Source: Morella rubra
Lineage: Eukaryota > Streptophyta > Magnoliopsida > Fagales > Myricaceae
Length of the DNA: 64,000 bases
Direction: 5' to 3'
Assembly: GCA_003952965.2 (NCBI GenBank)
Contig: RXIC02000102.1
Coordinates: 62,001-126,000, forward strand
Positions within the stretch are counted from its first letter, which is position 1. Each line of letters begins with the position of its first letter. The position numbers and the translations under genes were made by a program. Below, piece after piece: positions 50,716 through 63,595 of the stretch. The notes under the pieces are model-generated. The model made no database searches and was not told the DNA's origin. It saw only the letters and a program-made list of their open reading frames with translations.

Positions 50716-53700
50716 CTAGATCATCTCACTTCTGCGCATTTCATTAAGAGGAAAGCATATACTGAGATCATCCAAGTTTGTGCAGCCCTGAATGCTCAAC
50801 CCATGCTCATTAGCTAAATGTAATAGGCATATAAAACACAAATGGGGGGAGATATCATTAATACTTCCAGCAGCTCTGCAGTCATTAGGAAAGCTGGCCA
50901 AGATTTCCCTGAATGATATCGCTTCCTCCTGACCCTATCCAAGACCAATATATACACCGATTAAGAACTTACGCAAAACATACACAGATTAACTACTAAT
51001 CTTATGTGAACAACACAAAAATGCCATCTTAAATAAACTGAAAAATGCAGATGCAAAGCACTCTGAGAAACAAGAAAGAAAGATAACAGTGTGTAATATA
51101 TTTACTGGTATATGACATAAGAAAAAAGATGTTTTGACCGCAACCTCAAAGAGTAATAAACTCGACACAATCAGTAAAAGGCATGTTGGTTGTTTTCAGG
51201 TTTCTACCCTTTTTTTCCTTAAATCAGTTATTACATTAATCCTTCAGCCAAAAGTAAATTGGTTTCTGCCAAGCAAATAGAGATTTTTGCATATTGTATG
51301 AGAAAAGTGAGAATAGCTACTCCTGTCTTTATATAGCTAAAGCCAAATATATACCTCAGGTGAAGTTGTAATGGAATGGTTTAGATAGTATGTTCGCCTA
51401 AACAAACGAAAATAGGAAGAGTGCTCGTGGATTAGCACATGGATAATAAGGAAAGGCAAACATATGCAATTCTGCATCAGAAAAAAACAAAGCATCTTCT
51501 CTACAAGGAAATATTTCACGAAATAGCTAAGGTAAACCTTTGTCAGTTCAAACAAAGGGGCTTGTGGAGGATGCCAAATGGACTACATCAGATTCTCTTT
51601 CAATTGCCTTTCTACCTCTCAAGCTTCATCTATTAATATTTCAATCTTCTGATGCCTTCTGTATTCCTTTTGGTGTTCTTCTCTTGTTTTCAACTTAAAT
51701 ACAATTAGCACATAGATCAAAGTAGCACGATTTTTTTTGTATCATGCCTCTACTTCACCAACAAGGCATCCTCTAAGTGAATTGTTGTGTACGATTCCTA
51801 CCCAGATTGATGCTTGAAAGATTTTACCTGAACATTCTATATGCAATAAGGATACCTGTAATTTGCAAAATGGTGAAAATATTTCTATACCTGAGGAGAC
51901 GAAGGAGATTCTTGTATATGGTCCCAAAGGGTTTCTTTCAGTGCTTGGACGTCAACTTGCTTAGAAGTTTTGTCATACTGGACTTCCATTTTATTGACCT
52001 GTATTGTTTAGATAAAGGAAGCAAGGCATAACTTCAAACTGCAATATTCTAATCACATGCTTGTTCTATGCCACCTAATAATCTGGATTATACAACAGCA
52101 AATTTGTATGTTGTTTTGAAGGAAAGGCTAACGATACAAGGCATACTTCTATTTTGAACCTAAACAAAAATGCAGATATCAAGGTTGTAAAACCACCGTG
52201 ATTCCAATCCATGGGAATTCCTAACTGAAAGGTCAAGACTCGAATGCAAATTTATTTGCTAAAACAGAAGTATGCTGCGTTGGGGTGAAAACCTACCTGG
52301 CGAGGTTGAGAAACAAGTGTGCTGGAGGCCTCTATATCACTGTGGACACTTTCATCGTCATATTGGCCCCCAAAACCACTTGCATCATCCCAGGAGGGCA
52401 GCGATCCATAATCATCTGATTGTTGCCTTGAATCATCTGAAAATATATAAATCTTAATGATGCCCTCTATAATAGTTACTCTAGACATCACCTGGGTAAT
52501 TTTTATATTGAAGGGAAACAACAGGGACTAGAAGGCAAAATAAACATTAGACATAACAATTCATGGATCAAGCCCCGAGAAATTTTACCTGAACATTTTC
52601 TTCCCCTCACCCGGAGGCACTGCAACCAAGTAAAGCTTTGAACATGTTAAAAGAAAATGAAAACATACCATTACAACACATACCATATTCTGTGATTAGC
52701 AACAAGCATTACCTTTACATTAGGGAGAAGAAACAACTTGACAAGATCTTCTGGTTGATAATGACAATCTTCGGGAAGTTTTGTATTACAAGGTGCCCTA
52801 TTTGTAGGCAACAGTAAGGACTTGGGATTTTTTGGAGGAGCAAAGACATCAGACACATCTTCATCTAAGGCTTTTGTAAAATCAATATCAACCACTGTTT
52901 GTTTCTTATTTCTTGGTTGCTTGGTTGTTACTGGTGATGCATTTTTTGTAGTCGGATCCTCCTCTGAACCTTCAGAACAGATCCCACATAACAATACCGT
53001 AAAGAAAAAGCCACCAAAAGGAATAAACCAATTTTTCATATAAACTAGAAGTACTCCCTGAACCCTACCTTTAGTTTTCCTATACTTCCAATGATCAGGA
53101 CCTGCCCAAGCATTTTGTTTGGTGAAGCCCAGGTTTAAGAACAGATAACCATCAAGTTTCTCAACTTTATCATCAATATCAGGTTCGTGGAAAGAAAGAG
53201 GTTCATTTTCCTGCAAAATGCAACAAGATATGGTCAAATCACATTTTGCTGTATTCTCATAAATAATAAGGAGAGAAACCAAAGAAAAAGATCTATGAAA
53301 GAACAAAAATTAATTGTATGGGGTTCTTTTCGCAAAAACCTCAGGATAACTTGGATAACTTGAATCTGCACACATGTGGCCCTCATCAACCACACTTTTT
53401 TGGTCATCATGATCATAATTCCAGGTCCCACAGTTCTCAAATGCATCATCATCAAAATCAGCTTCTTTCTCATAAGCTGCATCGGCTTTTTCTGCTGATT
53501 TCTGGTCAGAAGAGTACAAATCTGACGGCCTTTTATTACCTTCATCAAATTTATTGACTACATCTCTCAGGGTTGGAGAAATTTCATCCTTTACGCGCAT
53601 GTTCAACACCATCTCTTCTATATATTCTGTGCGAAGTACAGGATATGAGTGTCAGTGTAACTGGAATTTCTCTTATGACAAAGGAAAGATCAGGAACTCC

Positions 53701-56064
53701 ACATATTACAATGATTTACACACCTCCAGCAAAAGAAAGATCAATCGTTTCAGATTTATCTTGCTGATTTTGACATAACAGGCACTTCCCAGGGATTTCC
53801 TGTGAATCAAAAAGCAGCCTACATCCACCATACACTCCAAGATTATTCATTAAAAGACCCTTGGCTCCACCTTCATCAAATTGGGCAGATGTCTGATGAT
53901 AAAGTGGATCCACTGCAAATGCAACTGCAAAAACACATGCAGTTCAATTATAGCCTCAAACTTGGATCCCATAGTAGTATCAGACAGCAAAAGATATGTG
54001 ATCACCATCAAACTTCTTCACATTAAGAGCCTCGAAAGATGATTCAAGTGTTGATAAAGGGGAAAACTGCATGTGTTACATGTGTTAACTTCCGTTAATA
54101 TATATCTTCATCAATTACTCCACTATACAGATAAAAAACTATGAACCTTTCTATCCATCTCTTTTTTGGAATGACCTTCCTCTTGTCCAGTTTCAACATT
54201 ATTGTCCTCCAAGGTTGCATCTGATATCAACACAGAAACAAAAGACAAACAGAATTTAATGGGCATAAATTCAAAAGTGAGCAGGTGCTGCAAAACAGCG
54301 AGAAAAAGAGATTACCGTAACGCATATGAGTAATTAACCTTACTGTCCAGCACACACGTTTGAAGACAAGACTTACTCGTGAGTAAGCACTTGTCCATTT
54401 AAAAGGCCAACAATATGGTTTTCTCTTACTCACATAATTGGTAACAGTGTGAAGGTCAGGATACCTCACTTTGAATATCCCTTTACATCTCTAGCAACCC
54501 CCAAGTGTCAATAGACTAAACTGTTTAAAATTCCATTTTCAATATTTTAAATTAACCCCCAAAAGAAAGAAACACACACAAAAGGAAGAAGCCAAAGCAA
54601 TTTCTGAGGCTAATTAACCTAACCTTGCTCATTTTCTTGACCTGCTCTGTTCATTCCACCAAGCACCTTATAAGCCTCTGAATGCACTGAATCTACCCTG
54701 AGAGAGTAAATCTTAACTCCAGCTTCAAGAGTGCAACTTGCCTACACAATGAGAAATAATTACCACTCGCAGTATGTAACATTTGCAACAGGATTTCTGC
54801 AATGTTACGTAGCAACCGTTTTACAGTCAACAACAGAAGTTGATTCTACCAATGAATTGTATACATCATACATATATCTGCAAGAATCGTGCATTGGACA
54901 CCCAGTTAAGGGCAATAAGGTGGTTTCCATTGACCATTCAAATCAGAGACATGATTAGCCGATGTTAGCTGCATCCATACCAGACCAAATGAACAAACTT
55001 AAGACAATACGGCCCAAAGCGTAAATCTTTATGCAGAATTTAACAATCAATTGCAAATCACTTAATGTACCTTTAGGTACATATGACCACATATATGGAA
55101 CACTAATCTACTCTTTAAGATAAAGAACGATCTTACCTCTAAAATGTTACCTATAAAAATTCCTACTAAGGTTAGAACAACACATCATGTTGAAAGACAA
55201 TGTCTCGCCAAATTTAATTGCAAATCTTGGTTCCCCACCCTCAATCTAATCCAAAACCTTGTTTTGTAGAGGAAACGTGGTCCAATTGTTATTCCACTAT
55301 TTATCTCAGCATCCAAATATTATTTTCGTCGAGAACTATTTTCCACGAAAATCAGCTGCCAGAGAGACCCGCATTTTCTACCATGTTATCCACAAACAAG
55401 TAAAGTGCTTTAAGCCAAGAAAAAAAAAACACAGTACCTGTTGAAAATTCGTCTCCGCATCGTCTTCTTCCTCGACCTTTATAATCTCTGTTAAATGATC
55501 TATCAAATTCAGCTCCCACGTGTTCTTTTGATTGATTTTCTGCAAACCAAGAAATTCACAAAGTTAAAAATAAAGAAGATACCTAAGCAAAAAAAAAAAA
55601 AAAAAAAAAAATATGCGCAAGCGAAATATAGATTGTATACTAGTATTTGACCATCTTCGAGGGAAAACATTCTTGTGTTTCAGTTGTTTCTTTCGCTCTC
55701 TCAGCGGTTATTTTCCACTAAATTTAACATTTGATGCAAAATCAGCAAGGAATATAGTTCGAGAGAAAGAGAGATACGAATAGATTGTACGGACATTTTC
55801 GCTGGCGAGTTTGATGCAATTGCGGAAGAGATCGAGGATCTGTTGCTTGCCGAGGCAGGGATCGAGATCAGGATCACCGTCACCGAACCGCGGCGCAACT
55901 ACGGACTTGCGGCGGACCTTAGCAGCTCGAGCGGCGCGGGCCTGAGCACGCTCGAGCTGGTCGTTGTTGGAGCCCAGGAAAAAGGGGCTGGTCGGAGATT
56001 GGATCCTTGGGGCCGTGGGGAGGAGGAGCCTCTGCTTCGGGTTTGGGCTTAGGGCTTCCGCCAT
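50716..56064 (-). CDS. CAP-H: Condensin complex subunit CAP-H (kleisin, Barren family)
   Basis: Non-SMC kleisin of condensin I, which bridges SMC2 and SMC4 during chromosome condensation. Thirteen exons: 56064-55795, 55539-55438, 54741-54624, 54220-54147, 54066-54006, 53924-53724, 53626-53340, 53210-53069, 52969-52713, 52619-52589, 52436-52297, 51998-51891 and 50928-50716. They give 667 residues, close to the Arabidopsis protein. Hallmarks: N-terminal PTSPFFLGSNNDQLERAQAR, KINQKNTWELNLIDHL, DPLYHQTSAQFDEGGAKG, WAGPDHWKYRKTK, APPKNPKSLLLP, CHYQPEDLVKLFLLPNV and C-terminal ISPHLCFICLLHLANEHGL. The exon 9 acceptor could also be 6 bp later (52963), which keeps the frame. No break was found. Confidence 0.95.
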
Positions 56065-56819
56065 TGTGGCTGAAGCAACTCTACGAGAAATCCAACGTTT
56101 TGAACGTACTTGATGTCTTTGGGATTGTTCTTTCGCGAAGGAGGAGCGATACGTGCTTTTCTCCTTCGTTGGGTTTGGGCGTCAGAGTGAAAGAAATGGA
56201 CGTGATGTATCACTTTCCCTCCAGTTTAGGTTTTGAAATTGGAAGAAGGTGAACGACACACTAACGACATCCCGTTTTGTGTTTGAAAAGCTTCTTTTTT
56301 TTTTTCTTTTTCTGTAGGTAACTGTGAATTTCATTTCTATATAGGTGCCGAGTAGCAACGGCCGATCTCAAGCAACCAAGTCATAAAATATATTAGCTTA
56401 GAATAAAAAAAAAGTCATAAAATCTATTAAAACAACATCAAAGACCCAAATCCCCATACATATATTGGCCTTGAAGGCTAAATCCAAATAGCTATAAAAA
56501 CCTCGTACAAAACTACATATAGGCGAAGAGACCACGTAGTTCCTAAACGGATCAAAAGATTCAAAAGTATTTCTGCCACAAACGACGGAAGAGAGTGTGA
56601 GAGAACACCTTATTCCTACTTTTTTAGAAAGATCGTCTACACCAATATGGCATTGGGAACAAAATCTTAGAATAAAAAAAAAGGTAACGAGAGAAAATAA
56701 AAAATTGGTGAAAAAGTAAAAAAATTTATAAAAAAGTGAAGAAAAATAAAGAATTGTAATAATGATAAAATTTTAAGAATTAAAATTTTAATTTACCAAA
56801 TGTCATGTAATACTAGGCA

Positions 56820-57345
56820 AAAAGACACTTTTAAAGATACCATCGTTATAAGGTGCTTGATATTGCAAAGCTTTCAACAGTCTTTTTTCAATTTATATTT
56901 GTTTTGTTATGATTCAATGAAGCAATCAAGTAATATCGCCTCTTAGTTACTCATAATTTCTCTTTATTCTTCGTTTTTCTCAAGCCCTCTAGGTCCAGAA
57001 TATGTTCACTAAGTCTGAATCCACCTCACAATGATACCACGACAATCTAAGAACAAATTACATAAAAGAGAGTGGTCAAATACCTTACTCCTACTTTTTC
57101 GAAATATATAAAGAGATGCTTTTAAAAATATCAAGATGTTTGAAATTGACAAGGTTTCAAAAACCCTTTTTCAATTTATATTTGTTTTGTTATGATTCGA
57201 CGAAGCAGTCAAGTAATATCGTCATCTATTTAATGTCTTAGTTATTCACAATTTCTTTTTATTCTTCAAATTTTCTCAAGCCCTCTGGTCTAGAATATGT
57301 TCACTCAAGTCTGAATCCACCTTGCAATGACACTATGATTATCGA
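56820..57345. repeat. Degenerate ~285-bp tandem duplication
   Basis: 56,868-57,045 and 57,150-57,335 share TTTATATTTGTTTTGTTATG, GTCAAGTAATATCG-like text, CTCAAGCCCTCT and AGAATATGTTCACT, with scattered substitutions and a short insertion in the second copy. Older than the 200-bp duplication in CNOT9 intron 1. Confidence 0.8.
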
Positions 57346-57543
57346 TAAACAAGGTGAACAAAATTTTATGTGAAACTATGGAACAATTGTTGGTTGGAGA
57401 TTCCTAGATCTTTGTTTTCATGTACGGAAAATTTTTGTGAATTCCCATTTTGAGTATCTTGTAAACAAGAAAAAATGCTAATTTTTAGCAGAAACTCCAT
57501 CCATTCCATTTTGGGGCCGCTACAGGGTCCATTCAGTTAGAAG

Positions 57544-57710
57544 TGGTTAACGGTAGTGTAGGTGACGATTTGGTGAAAACCGTCATCCGTCAATTGACGG
57601 AATTACATAATTGACACTGCCAATGCACCGCTAAAGCACAATAACGCTCTTGCCGGTGACGGTATTAACGGTAACGGTTATACATAACCGCTTAAACCGT
57701 ATAACCGTTG
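57544..57710. repeat. GGTTAACGGT repeat, copy 1 (hAT/MITE-like)
   Basis: Shares GGTTAACGGTAGTGTAGGTG and following CCGTCA-rich text with copy 2 in the same orientation. Runs of ACCG/CGGT words resemble subterminal repeats of plant hAT elements. Family assignment is tentative. Confidence 0.5.
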
Positions 57711-57751
57711 GGCAAAAAAAAGGTTTTTTTTGCTTTTCATTTTGTTTTGGC

Positions 57752-57785
<34 letters not shown>

Positions 57786-58109
57786 ATTAAGACCATTTGA
57801 TGCCTATATATAAGCAACAAATATAATCATTCAAATATCATAACCTGTTTAAATTTTCAACATAATATCATAATCAATAATCATATCAAATGGAAAAATA
57901 TCATAACTATTCAAACATAATATCATAATCATTAATAATCATAACAAATATAATAAGCTGTCCAAAAGTCCAACATAATATCATATTCAAACATAAAAGA
58001 CTAAAGTCCAATAAAAGTGTCCAACAATGTGACATAAACCAACTAAAATATTCCAACAAAAGCCCAACAAAAGTATGTCACATAATCAATAATCATCTTA
58101 AGTCTCAAC

Positions 58110-58298
58110 TAGGGGGGTTAACGGTAGTGTAGGTGACAGTTTGGCGAAAACCGTCACCGTCACCGCAAATTGACGGAATCACATATTTGACACCGTCACC
58201 GTACCGCTAAGGCACAATAATCGCCTTTGCCGGTACGGTACCGGTAGCGGTGGCGGTTTTAGCGTTAAAACCGTCATCGCCAGTGAAAATGAGCACCC
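58110..58298. repeat. GGTTAACGGT repeat, copy 2 (hAT/MITE-like)
   Basis: Begins TAGGGGGGTTAACGGT and ends near GAGCACCCTTA, an imperfect terminal inverted pair. GGCGAAAACCGTCACCGTC inside is roughly mirrored by GGTGGCGGTTTTAGCG. No clear 8-bp target duplication was found, so this stays a candidate non-autonomous element. Confidence 0.45.
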
Positions 58299-58369
58299 TT
58301 ACATCCAGTCATCATCCAACCCCCGCTTTTTAATAGTCACTTTGTCGGTGTCTATTTGTACCGGCTTAT

Positions 58370-59520
58370 TCGGTGTCATCCAAACTGAGCTGTAATTGTG
58401 TCTCCATGTGACTTGAAGTAAGTGTGTAAGAAGACAAGCGGTTGATCTCCTTAGAGGACTCAAGCTATGAAAATTCTATGGAGTCCACCTAATCTATGCT
58501 CAAGAAAACCATGTACGAAGATCATAGAGAGGTTTCACTAGCCAGACGTGGGCTATTTGTCTCGAGCTAATGATGAGAATTTTCACAGAGAGATTTCACT
58601 AGCCAGACTTGCTCTAGCTAGCACGAGCAAATGATGCAACTTTTTACAGAGATGTTTAGCTGGCGTATAGCTCGACCTCATGCTTGAGCAAATTTGAAGA
58701 ATCAGCACTGAGAAAGTACGCCTGCCTTAAGCTTGTTGCCTGGCTCGAGCGAATTCATTATGAAGAAGTTCACTTGATAGTCGCTCGACTTTTGCTCGAG
58801 TGAATTGAGATAAAATTTCAAATTTCTTATCGTTTCAGAATCCTGATTGGACTCAAACGCATGGATTCATATATATACCTTGGGTGAAGGGAATCTAACC
58901 CTAAGGTGGTCGTATTATTGTTTTCATTAAGTCTCAATTTGAGAGAGAAAAATACCTCATATTTCAAATCTAAATTGCTAGAAATTTCTCTCATCCAATC
59001 ACCTTGAAACCAACTTTCATTGTCGAAGTCTTCAGAGTGCTGGAGGAGTTTGGTATTGAAGAACGAGTTCATACGTAAAGCGTTCATAAAAGAGTCTCAA
59101 AAGATTGAGATTGTTTTTTGTACGATGCAGGTTTGGGTAGGTTTTTCGAATAATCACATTGGAGTTATTAAAGTCAACAAAGGGGTTTGCAGTGTCTGAA
59201 TCATTATCAGTACGATTTCTCTTCTTAGTGGATTTTAGGTGGTGTTGAATTGCTTATAGCCCAAAATGGTTTTTCTTTTAAAGGATGTTTCAAAAGTTTT
59301 CCACTTCATAAACAAAATCTTGTCTCTTTGTGCGGTTGGAGTTTGATTTAGTTTTTGCTATTTATTTTGTTGATTTACTTTGTTATTGTTCAGATCTAGA
59401 CCAAACATTTTTATAACTTGTTTTGAAATTTTCATAGTGTTTTTAATTAAAGGAGAAAACACATATTCACCCATTTAAGTGTTGTTTGGGACTAAACTGG
59501 ATTTTTCACACTTCAACAGA
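58370..59520 (+). mobile_element. Possible LTR fragment
   Basis: Repetitive-looking text with recurrent CTCGAG(C/T)GA words, ending CACTTCAACA at 59,519, which resembles the 3' end of many Copia LTRs (TG...CA). No matching 5' TGTTGAAGTG end and no primer-binding site are visible, so this is a weak call. Confidence 0.25.
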
Positions 59521-59619
59521 TCTTTATGCGTTTGTTGTCATTGTACAACAGCTTTAACTAACATATGGTAATCTTCTAAAATTAACAACTTTTGTCCAAA
59601 TACTCTCTCTAAACTCTCT

Positions 59620-60402
59620 ATGCATCCCTGAACCCAACGCCTCCCTGGAGGAGGTGGGAGCTCCTTCTTTCCCTTTTTTTCCTTCTCCCTCTCCTCCTCT
59701 CTGGTTCTACTGGCCAGTGGTTGTGGTTGGTTTTTTTTTTTTTTGCAGGTGGCACACGAGCGGCTGACGGTGGATTCCGACAAGCTTCGACGGCCTCGAT
59801 CTACATAGCGATGTGTTTCCGGCGCATGTAGATTCATATGCCCCACACAGTACGCATGGATCTCACGCGTCGAGCACTCTGGCCAAAGCATATTGCTCCT
59901 CCGCCTCCCGTGACTTGCCTCTCTTCCCAGGACCGCCCTTTGCGGCTCTTGTCCTCCCCTCTAGGCCGTGGACCTCCTCCGATCACCACCACGCGCCGCC
60001 TCTGCCACCAACTTCTCCAGTTAAGCTCTGGCCAGTGCCTTCTCGTTTTAGTCCATTGCCTTTGTCAGCTATCCGCCCTTTTGGGCTTACCTATAGTGTG
60101 TGTCTGTGTAGTTGTTATAGCTAGTGTTTGCGTAGGAAGTGCTTTGAGGGAGCAGGATGGACACTACGTCCGTCCTTCCTCTTGCTGTAGTGGCCATTGC
60201 TTTGTGTAGTGTTTGTTACTTGTCACGGGCCTTTCGGGCCCCTTTACTGCGGGTCTCCCCTCTTTCGAAGACCTTGCATCCTCTTTTATAGGCTTTGGCC
60301 CCTAGACTTCTTGTTGGTCATTTGGGTCATTTCTATTGTAAATTTTCAGCTGTAATTCTCTATGCACTCAATAAAATTGTCTTGATTACACAAAAAAAAA
60401 AC
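59620..60402 (+). mobile_element. Possible retroposon 3' region with A tail
   Basis: A block richer in GC than its surroundings, ending in TCAATAAAATTGTC...TTACACAAAAAAAAA. A polyadenylation-like signal directly before an A tract suggests a retroposed LINE-type 3' end or processed transcript. No protein domain is recognisable, and I could not define a target-site duplication. Confidence 0.35.
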
Positions 60403-60487
60403 TGCACAAAACTGCAGTGGCTACTCCACAAAACTGCAGTAATGTACCTTGTTACTTTTTCTTTGCCAGGTAAATGAGGTCATCCTT

Positions 60488-63400
60488 TTAAGTGTGGCTG
60501 TTTTCACAATGCATGAATGCCATCAGAACAGCCAATCCCGCATTTAAAAGGCGTATGCCCGCCCTACGAGTGAACTTTCTTGCAAAGAAGTAGCATGGAG
60601 CAGGTTTCGAACTGATTTGGCACCGTTCAGTTCGGTTTGAAGACTCATAATGGACATGGTTGATATCCTGCAAGAAAATGGTAGAAAACGGGTCAAGAAC
60701 AACCAGAGAACTGGGAACTCTTATTCCGAGAATAAACAAATTACTATTACAAGCATGGAGTCATAACTGGTTAACATCTATGCAAGTGAAGCATGTCATA
60801 AGCCGCAAATAAGCAATTGGACTCAAAGAAGCACTGCAAGGAATGTTGTTTCCGGAACTTTATGCTCGAGTGCAGATTCAGAATTACTTGGAATATTTGT
60901 CTTTTAAGGGATTGTGGTTTGGTGTCTAGAAATTTAACTGAACATGGCACAAAGAATAACCTTTATTTCTCTGATTTTTTGAGGGTCTGCATCTGCATAA
61001 TCGAACGTGGGTGCCAAGATCTTGTGTCCCTTCTCGTGGCAGAGTGATTCCACGAGGTGTAGGTCAATGTCCTTCGTTCAAGTTCTTCTTCAAGCCCACT
61101 CATCTTGTTGTGTACAACACGAACACAGAAAACAAACATTGTTGGATGAAATGAAATGATTGGTACTAGAAGTCTACTCTACATTGCAAAAGAAACTGTA
61201 AATCCAGGGATACACACAAGAAAATGAATTGCTTACTGCAAGTAATGCTTGCACGTAATGTTCATCCGAGATACAGCTGTGATGCTTAAGTTTCAGCCAC
61301 GGGAATGTAAATCCGCTATCAAAATCCTGTTTGCAGACATGAAGGGCATTTCTAGTGCTATGCATTTCCAAAAGGCAAGAGGAAGAATCATCACATTTTT
61401 TCCATCTGAAAAACTGCAATACAGTATTCACTTACAAGAAGTTGCAGAAGTTGCCTTCTCTTGGTTAAGTCTATAGCTGCACATCGCTGAAAAAGTTAGG
61501 AAATCAATAAAAATGTAATTTGTCCCCAATTGGGGTTAGAAATTTCCTGATAAAGTAGGCATAGACCGTGTTAGAGAAATTCTTTGGTAAAGATTGAAAA
61601 CCATATGAAATAGGCCGATCAAGGAGTTTTCCTGCATACCTTGCAGAATTACCTGAATACAGGAAAAATGATTTCATCATCCGCGACAATTTCTGCATGT
61701 CTTCCAATCAAAGTGATCCACTGAGATTAAAATCCACAAAAACTCAGTGTAATGGTTTACAAATCACTTAACTAGGAAAAGCAATATAACCAAGAGATTT
61801 CTGGCAAGTTGGGTAAAGGATTGGGCATAAAGAATGCTGCCAAAAAAATTTTAGCAAGTGTTGAATCAACTCAAGCAGCTTAAATGAAGTAGCATTTATT
61901 AGGCACAACATTGATACTGAATGTCAAAACTAATAAACTAAGAAATTTGCAGCTCTTTGCAATGCCTATGCATTTACTGTCACAAGTGACAAAAAAAGTA
62001 CAAAACTAAACCGAAAGGGAAAGGGAAAGGGAAGATACAAAACCTGGGATCCTTTTCTCCATTTCTCCTTTGGTATAGTTGGTGACATCTTGGGATGGTA
62101 ACGCTTGTCTTTAACATCAAGAAAGCTGTAACAGGGTCCCACAGATTACACAAAATTTATAGCTTTACTACTCTTTCTTGCAAATTTGCATGACGAGTTA
62201 GGAGAAAATATGAGCAATTTTTCTCTGCTACATAATATATCTTCCTACTACCTGTCCACAAAACTCTTTTGAGAAGACATCGAGCTGTTGTAGGTGTAAA
62301 TGAAATTGTGCAGAGGGATACAGCTGCAAATCAATCAATGAATAATAAGATTAAAATGCAGATGCTCAACAAACAAAAATGTTATTTGCTGGTCCCTTGT
62401 TTCACTAGGAAAAATAGACAAATCGGTTTATAAAAAGTAGATCAAGAGCTTAGCTCAAACCACAAACCAGAAGCATTAGCAATGGAGCATCCAACACACA
62501 GGAATTAGAAAAATTGGATTCAACCTGTCAGAGAGAAGAACAAATCTCTCATTGGCTGGATCATTAAGAGCATTTTTTAGCGACAACGGCACTGCTTCTA
62601 TCATAGTCAATTCTCCCCATACAACCTGCCAGATGAATATCCAAATCAATTTGAGCATGAGTAGGTTTTGGAACCATGTGGATTCGAAGAAAATTCAGGC
62701 CAGAACAAAAAATCTGGACTTTTTTTTGCGAGAAAAAAATAATTCAGTTGAGGCCGATCAATTTCTCAAGTAAAATGCAGAAGACAAAAAACTTGTTTTC
62801 TGCTATTTCATTTTATTGAACTTGTTTTCTGCTATTTCATTTTATTGGCAACCAAATTGAGGGAAAGCAAGATTCAGATCAAAACCTGAGCAAGTTCTTG
62901 TTGGTTGGAAAAAGCAAATTAGATAGAGGAAATACCTGAACGCTATTGTTTAACTGTCGGCCATAAAAGAATGATGAACTTCTTGTCGTCTCATTGAACA
63001 CAAAACCCGGCTCTGAATGAACATAAATCGAGAAATTTGCCGTAACACCACCCTGTAAAAGGGCTCCAAAAATCCAAATCAAAACAAACATATCAGACCA
63101 TCTCTGTCTGTGTAAATGGTTTATTCTGAAACTCTAAAGACACACACACAAACATTCTTACTGTCGTATGTCTCTAGATTGGTTTTATATTCTTGTAGCA
63201 GTTCTGACCACAACCCATAAGGGTGTTTCTTTAATATCGATTTATCTAAAGATGCATAAGCAGATTTTCGTTTTCCCTGTTGCTACTAGAGTTTAATCAC
63301 GCACATTTGAAGTTTAGGCGATAGAAACCTTGAAGAAGATATCCCAGACAAAATCAAGAGGAAGGTCTTGGCGGACGAGGAAGAGGAAAGCAATCTTTGG

Positions 63401-63595
63401 AGGGCCCTCAAACTGAACATGATGATCACGTAATGTACGACGACTTTGAGAGGTAAAAACTGGTGTTTGGGGCTTGGACTGCGAGTGCAACCTGGGAAAA
63501 GCCACTAGACAAACTAGGACAAAGAGAAAGATTATCAGCTTTGAGCACAACCTCAACAGGTGGCGTATAGGCGATGATGCTCTCTTCTTTGTCAT
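60488..63595 (-). CDS. GT14 family glycosyltransferase (core-2/I-branching, BC10-like), two apparent 1-bp frameshifts
   Basis: Probable Golgi type II membrane glycosyltransferase of the plant DUF266/BC10 group. Exons: 63595-63329, 63052-62936, 62625-62525, 62323-62252, 62125-62044, 61720-61653, 61486-61436, 61326-61237, 61103-60961 and 60667-60488, about 390 residues. Residues ~18-35 are the membrane anchor. Family blocks are KIAFLFLVRQDLPLDFVW, FFYGRQLNNSVQ, RFVLLSDSCIPLHNF, SFLDVKDKRY, EKWRKGSQWITL, SCISDEHYVQALL, ELERRTLTYTSWN and PCYFFARKFTRRAG. Frame is lost by one base at the exon 6/7 junction (phase 2 into phase 0) and once inside exon 9, where SWHP must shift to TFDYADADPQKIREIK. Both sites fit loss of one base from a short G or C run, so sequence error is as likely as a pseudogene. 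Confidence 0.85.
62791..62847. repeat. 29-bp tandem duplication in GT14 intron
   Basis: A unit starting ACTTGTTTTCTGCTATTTC is repeated directly twice (62791-62819 and 62820-62847) in intron 2 of the GT14 gene. Confidence 0.9.

Larger units (their letters stand above)
56065..60487. other. Repeat-rich intergenic interval
   Basis: The right edge of CAP-H should contain its promoter. Beyond that I find degenerate tandem copies, a pair of GGTTAACGGT repeats, a 27-base-scale T run near 57,755-57,781, LTR-like sequence and a GC-richer retroposon-like block. None of the open frames resembles a known protein. Confidence 0.6.

Noticed and set aside
59538..60209. Several Pro/Ser-rich open frames of 103-123 residues on both strands
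   Set aside because: They overlap in different frames within a GC-rich retroposon-like block, which produces long chance frames.
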